The notes beneath the pieces are model-generated. The model searched no databases and was not told the DNA's origin. It worked only from the letters and a program-made list of their open reading frames with translations. From Clostridia bacterium (lineage in GTDB: Bacteria > Bacillota > Clostridia > Oscillospirales > Acutalibacteraceae), in NCBI GenBank assembly GCA_900752115.1, contig CAADUC010000107.1, positions 1 to 64,000 on the forward strand: DNA of 64,000 bases. Direction: 5' to 3'. This document shows positions 61,030-64,000 of this stretch, one piece after another (the stretch's first letter is position 1; the number at the start of each line of letters is the position of its first letter). The translations under genes and the position numbers were made by a program.

Positions 61030-62085
61030 CTATGAAAGCGCTTTAATGATCCTGTCCATGGTATTGGCATCCGGCATGGGCGCTACCTGCGTCAATTCCT
61101 CGGCAATACCGGACACCCCGAAATGGGCTGCATCCGTGGGGGTATCGTATACGCCAGTACGGAACCCATGCTTTTCCCAGGCCAGTCGCTGGATGTCCTC
61201 GTCCAGCAAGGCGTCGATCCCCGCCGTACCGGCCTCATCCAGGGCGATATACACATGGGAGGACCAGACGGTGGGCGTCGGGTACATCATCACAATGTCC
61301 CCCTTGATCTGCTCCCAAGTATCCGGGTTTTCCACGGCGAATTCCAGCAGCTGGTTTTCATAGCCGGCGATCAGAGGCTTGGCACCCATGCCGGTCTTCA
61401 GAAACTGATCGAACAAATCCGAGGAGGAGCTTTCCATATACCCCAGCTTCTGAAAAATATTTTGCAGCCGGGGCAGGATCTCCGCCAGATTGCTTTCGTC
61501 CGCCACGCCGCCGCAGAGGGTATTGGCCAAAAGCCCGGCGAACATATTGCCGGAATTGGATTTGGTCGGGTCGGTGGTGCCCACGGAAACACTGCCGTAA
61601 AGCTGGGGAAGGCCGATTTCCTCCCAGGTTGTGCCGGCTTCTATGGTCTCGGTCAATTTTTCCATGTCCACCGTGTATACGCCGTTTGTAACGACAGCAA
61701 GCCCGCTGTCGACCAAGGCCTGCGCCACGGCGCTGCGGGTATACAGGACGATGGGTGTATTGAGGATGATCTCGCTTTTCACCGGGTCTCCATGAACCTG
61801 CTTATACAGTTCCAGAGCCGTCTGATTGGAGGGGAATAGGAAATCCCGCCCCTCGGCGTCGTCGGTGACCATATCGATGGAACCTGCCTTGGCGTAGTCG
61901 ATGACCAGCCGATACCTGTCCCGCAGGATCTCCTGTACCTCCTCGTCTTCCAGCAGGCCGATTTTTTCGCCGCCCACATAACCGTTGATTTCAGTAACGG
62001 TTTGGCTATTACTGATGAATACATAGGCAGCGGCGGCTATGATGACAGCTGCCAGGATGCCCAGCCCAATGAGCTTGGTTTTCAT
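61030..62085 (-). CDS. Membrane-anchored solute-binding-like protein
   Basis: A 351-aa protein with an uncleaved-looking N-terminal helix (residues 5-24, no lipobox Cys) and a type 2 periplasmic-binding fold. Motif T171-DPTK-S176-N-S-G179 resembles the anion-binding loop of such proteins. The second half (FLKTGMGAKPLIAGYENQLLEFA...IVMMYPTPTVWSSH...HGFRTGV) parallels the binding module of the vWA fusion in the same operon, so the two look paralogous. It has no adjacent permease. Its ATG overlaps the xpaC stop by 4 nt. Confidence 0.8.
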   Translation of the reverse strand: MKTKLIGLGILAAVIIAAAAYVFISNSQTVTEINGYVGGEKIGLLEDEEVQEILRDRYRLVIDYAKAGSIDMVTDDAEGRDFLFPSNQTALELYKQVHGDPVKSEIILNTPIVLYTRSAVAQALVDSGLAVVTNGVYTVDMEKLTETIEAGTTWEEIGLPQLYGSVSVGTTDPTKSNSGNMFAGLLANTLCGGVADESNLAEILPRLQNIFQKLGYMESSSSDLFDQFLKTGMGAKPLIAGYENQLLEFAVENPDTWEQIKGDIVMMYPTPTVWSSHVYIALDEAGTAGIDALLDEDIQRLAWEKHGFRTGVYDTPTDAAHFGVSGIAEELTQVAPMPDANTMDRIIKALS

Positions 62086-62690
62086 TTTCCGCCCTCCATT
62101 TTCAAGGTGCTTTTCAGGAGTTCGATATCTGCCTCGATATCCAGCAGCTCGCCCTGCATCAGATGGGCAAACTGCTTTTCAAAGGCGGAGTTCAGCACCG
62201 GCAGGGCCTCCGCCGTCTTTTGCAGAATATCGGCGACCTCCCCCGAATGAAGCTCCGTCTCCTGGAAATCCACATATCTTGTCAGCAATTTGGCGGCCGT
62301 ATCCAGATAATAGGTAAAGAAGCGGCGCGCCAGCTTAATTTTGTCTGGATTTTCCTCCAGATAGGTTAGGATCCGGGCCCCGGTAGCATATAGAGCCTGC
62401 GCATCCTGCCGCACAGAGGAAGTTTTGATCTCTTTTACTGCTTTATCAATGTCTGCCAGGTCCGCCTGGGCATCGTCCAAAAGTTGCCGGATCTCTTCAC
62501 CGCCAGGCATAGATTCCACATCAATTCCCGCGATTTTCCGGCTGGGCTTGAGCAGGAAAAACAGTCCGAAATAGATGCCGACACACAGCAGGATGCAGAC
62601 AATCAGATTCCAATGGAAAAATAGGAACAGTAGCAGGAAGACGATTGCAGCAGCAAAGGAGGAAACGAGCATTCGCGAAGTCTCTTTCAT
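62082..62690 (-). CDS. XpaC-like (5-bromo-4-chloroindolyl phosphate hydrolysis family) protein
   Basis: A 202-aa protein with two N-terminal membrane helices (about residues 8-27 and 29-47), then a helical cytoplasmic domain (GGEEIRQLLDDAQADLADIDKAVKEI...RFFTYYLDTAAKLLTRYVDFQ). The name of the family comes from an old phenotype and does not prove a phosphatase; no catalytic motif is visible. XpaC and TelA genes commonly neighbour each other in Firmicutes. The start overlaps the vWA gene stop (TGATG). Confidence 0.88.
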   Translation of the reverse strand: MKETSRMLVSSFAAAIVFLLLFLFFHWNLIVCILLCVGIYFGLFFLLKPSRKIAGIDVESMPGGEEIRQLLDDAQADLADIDKAVKEIKTSSVRQDAQALYATGARILTYLEENPDKIKLARRFFTYYLDTAAKLLTRYVDFQETELHSGEVADILQKTAEALPVLNSAFEKQFAHLMQGELLDIEADIELLKSTLKMEGGK

Positions 62691-64000
62691 CAGTTATACC
62701 CCTTTACGCTGCGGAACGCCTCCGTCAGATTCTCCCGGCCGTCGAACACCCGGGCATTGGTATACCGCGCCAGCTCCTCCAGTTGGGTTTCGTCAGCGTC
62801 TCCAAACATGATGGAGAAGACCGGGACCTCAGTTCCAAGCCCGGCGTAAGCCGCCTCAAAATCGGACAGGGACCCGCTGGACTGCCCGTCGGTGAGCAGG
62901 ATGATCGCCGGCGTATACTGCGACAGATCATATTCTCCCAGCAGCTCAATCCCCCGCACGGCGGCCGCGTACATATCGGTACCGCCGCCTACTTCCTGGT
63001 TTTCCACTTTGTCATAAAGCGCTTCCAGCTCGCTGCCGTTGCCTGTGGCCGTATAAGTGTCGATCACGCCCCCGTTAAAGGGAATAAGGATATTCACCTC
63101 GTTTTCTGATGCCTGCAAGAAGTTTTTCCGGGCGTTCTCCTGGATGAGCAGCTGCTCCATGGCCTGAACCAGCTGTTCATTTCCCTCGCCGCTCATGCTG
63201 CCGGAGTAGTCCAGGCAGTACACGGTAAGGGAAGGCTTGCGGAAATCGGTTTGGTATAGATTTAGGCATTCAAACAGAACATCGGCAGCTGGCATTTTGA
63301 TGGGGGAGAGCACCCGGTCGGGCTGCAGGCCCCAGTCGGCCCGGAATACATCCTTGTTTTTCTCCGAAACCCCGGTGTAGCCAGAACGGCGGCCGGTGCG
63401 CTGGATCTCGTCCTGCACATCCTCCGACAGCAGGTATTCCTGCAATTTTAAAAACAGTTCCTCCTGGCCATCGTCCCCTTTGTCCACATAGCCCAGGGGC
63501 GAATCCGCCAGCGAAAGACCGTCATAGGGGTACACTACATACAGCGGCTCCTCGCCACGCTCTTCCAGTTCCCGGTTGGCCTGGATGACCAGGCACTCGT
63601 AGTTCACCATAGCGTCATAATCGCCCTGCAAGAACATGTCCTTCAGCCAGTCCGAGCTGCCGGAGGAGCGGTCCACGCCGGAGAGAAGCTCCTGCATTTG
63701 CGCCCTCAGTTCGTCACTCTGCAGATCCTCCGATGTGATGACTTCCGGGTTGCCCAGGAGCGCGTACAAAAATCCGATATACGCGCTGGCGCCGGAATTG
63801 GACTGAGTGGCGCTGGTCATGCAGAAGCGGAGTTTTCCGTTCCGGATCGCCTCAAGAAGGTCGTTTACCGACACCTCCCGCCCCACAAATCCCAGCTCCT
63901 CCGCCAGGCTTTTGCGGATACCGAACACCACCGGCGAAATGGAGATGGATTCCGCGTGCTTGATCCGGTGTTCCGTATCCCCCACCGTCAGCCACAGGCT
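62690..64000 (-). CDS. Solute-binding domain fused to vWA domain (5' end beyond window)
   Basis: At least 436 codons; the frame stays open at the window edge. The N-terminal visible part is a type 2 binding-protein module (RFCMTSATQSNSGASAYIGFLY, then DYDAMVNYECLVIQAN...VVYPYDGLSLADSPLGYV). The C-terminal vWA domain has a complete MIDAS: D-Y-S-G-S in CLDYSGSMSG (near 63211), Thr in GGGTDMYAA, Asp in LTDGQ. A signal sequence is expected in the missing N terminus. Operon partners suggest a cell-envelope sensor or assembly; the ligand is unknown. Confidence 0.88.
   Translation of the reverse strand, partial: SLWLTVGDTEHRIKHAESISISPVVFGIRKSLAEELGFVGREVSVNDLLEAIRNGKLRFCMTSATQSNSGASAYIGFLYALLGNPEVITSEDLQSDELRAQMQELLSGVDRSSGSSDWLKDMFLQGDYDAMVNYECLVIQANRELEERGEEPLYVVYPYDGLSLADSPLGYVDKGDDGQEELFLKLQEYLLSEDVQDEIQRTGRRSGYTGVSEKNKDVFRADWGLQPDRVLSPIKMPAADVLFECLNLYQTDFRKPSLTVYCLDYSGSMSGEGNEQLVQAMEQLLIQENARKNFLQASENEVNILIPFNGGVIDTYTATGNGSELEALYDKVENQEVGGGTDMYAAAVRGIELLGEYDLSQYTPAIILLTDGQSSGSLSDFEAAYAGLGTEVPVFSIMFGDADETQLEELARYTNARVFDGRENLTEAFRSVKGYN

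Overview
This window looks like a chromosomal segment of a low-to-mid GC, endospore-forming Firmicute of class Clostridia, probably Oscillospirales/Ruminococcaceae-like. The evidence is the gene content and order: murB-rapZ-whiA-dnaE-pfkA, scpA-scpB-DUF2953-gerW-dacF, sepF-ylmH-divIVA, and miaB-ylbF-mutS-mutL-miaA. It also shows Firmicute-type SD sequences, sigma-A promoters with near-universal 17-bp spacers, tRNA genes that encode CCA, and a GerW sporulation protein. No 16S rRNA is present, so genus and species are not claimed.

Layout. 0-1.4 kb (minus strand): a pepP-like fragment, aroQ, yqeG and rpsU. 1.5-1.8 kb: a three-tRNA operon (Trp, Asp, Thr). 1.9-2.6 kb: a gene-free stretch with three copies of a 10-bp palindrome. 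2.6-11.1 kb (minus): pfkA, dnaE, whiA, rapZ, murB, hprK. 11.3-14.6 kb (minus): a biotin-dependent carboxyltransferase operon made of a 5S/OadA-like subunit, a biotin carrier and a divergent 12S/MmdA-like subunit, with no adjacent membrane decarboxylase subunit. 14.7-20.5 kb (minus): a GNAT-like protein, a pseudouridine synthase, dacF, gerW, a DUF2953 protein, scpB, scpA and an M50 protease. 20.6-25.3 kb: rpmB (plus), then plsY, der, a DUF512 radical-SAM-like protein, rpmF and yceD (minus). 25.4-30.3 kb (minus): a P-loop protein, pgi, a second dacF, hisF and hisH.

30.5-35.7 kb is a metal-homeostasis island. It holds the Mn exporter mntP, a tRNA-Leu, two convergent DtxR-family regulators (one with a candidate operator), and an ArsR-HMA-P1B-ATPase operon with a consensus promoter and a textbook SmtB-type operator. 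35.7-56.4 kb holds comEA, an MFS transporter, a HAD phosphatase, rluD, lspA, ileS, divIVA, ylmH, sepF, ylmE, an HlyD-like protein, miaA, mutL, mutS, ylbF, miaB, mgtC and a tRNA-Leu(GAG).

56.5-59.7 kb is accessory DNA: a fragment of an integrative/mobilisable element with a small protein, a DnaC-like loader, a RepA-like initiator with no standard start for its conserved N terminus, a 58-aa Cys protein and MobC. Upstream of mobC lie five iteron-like repeats and two adjacent hairpins. No relaxase or integrase is present.

59.9-64.0 kb (minus, running off the window) is a tightly coupled operon: substrate-binding/vWA fusion, XpaC-like protein, membrane-anchored substrate-binding protein, and TelA. 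The two substrate-binding modules share motifs in the same order and look like paralogues. This is the best candidate here for a poorly described system. All start choices were made by eye from SD spacing and family N termini; nothing was checked by database search.
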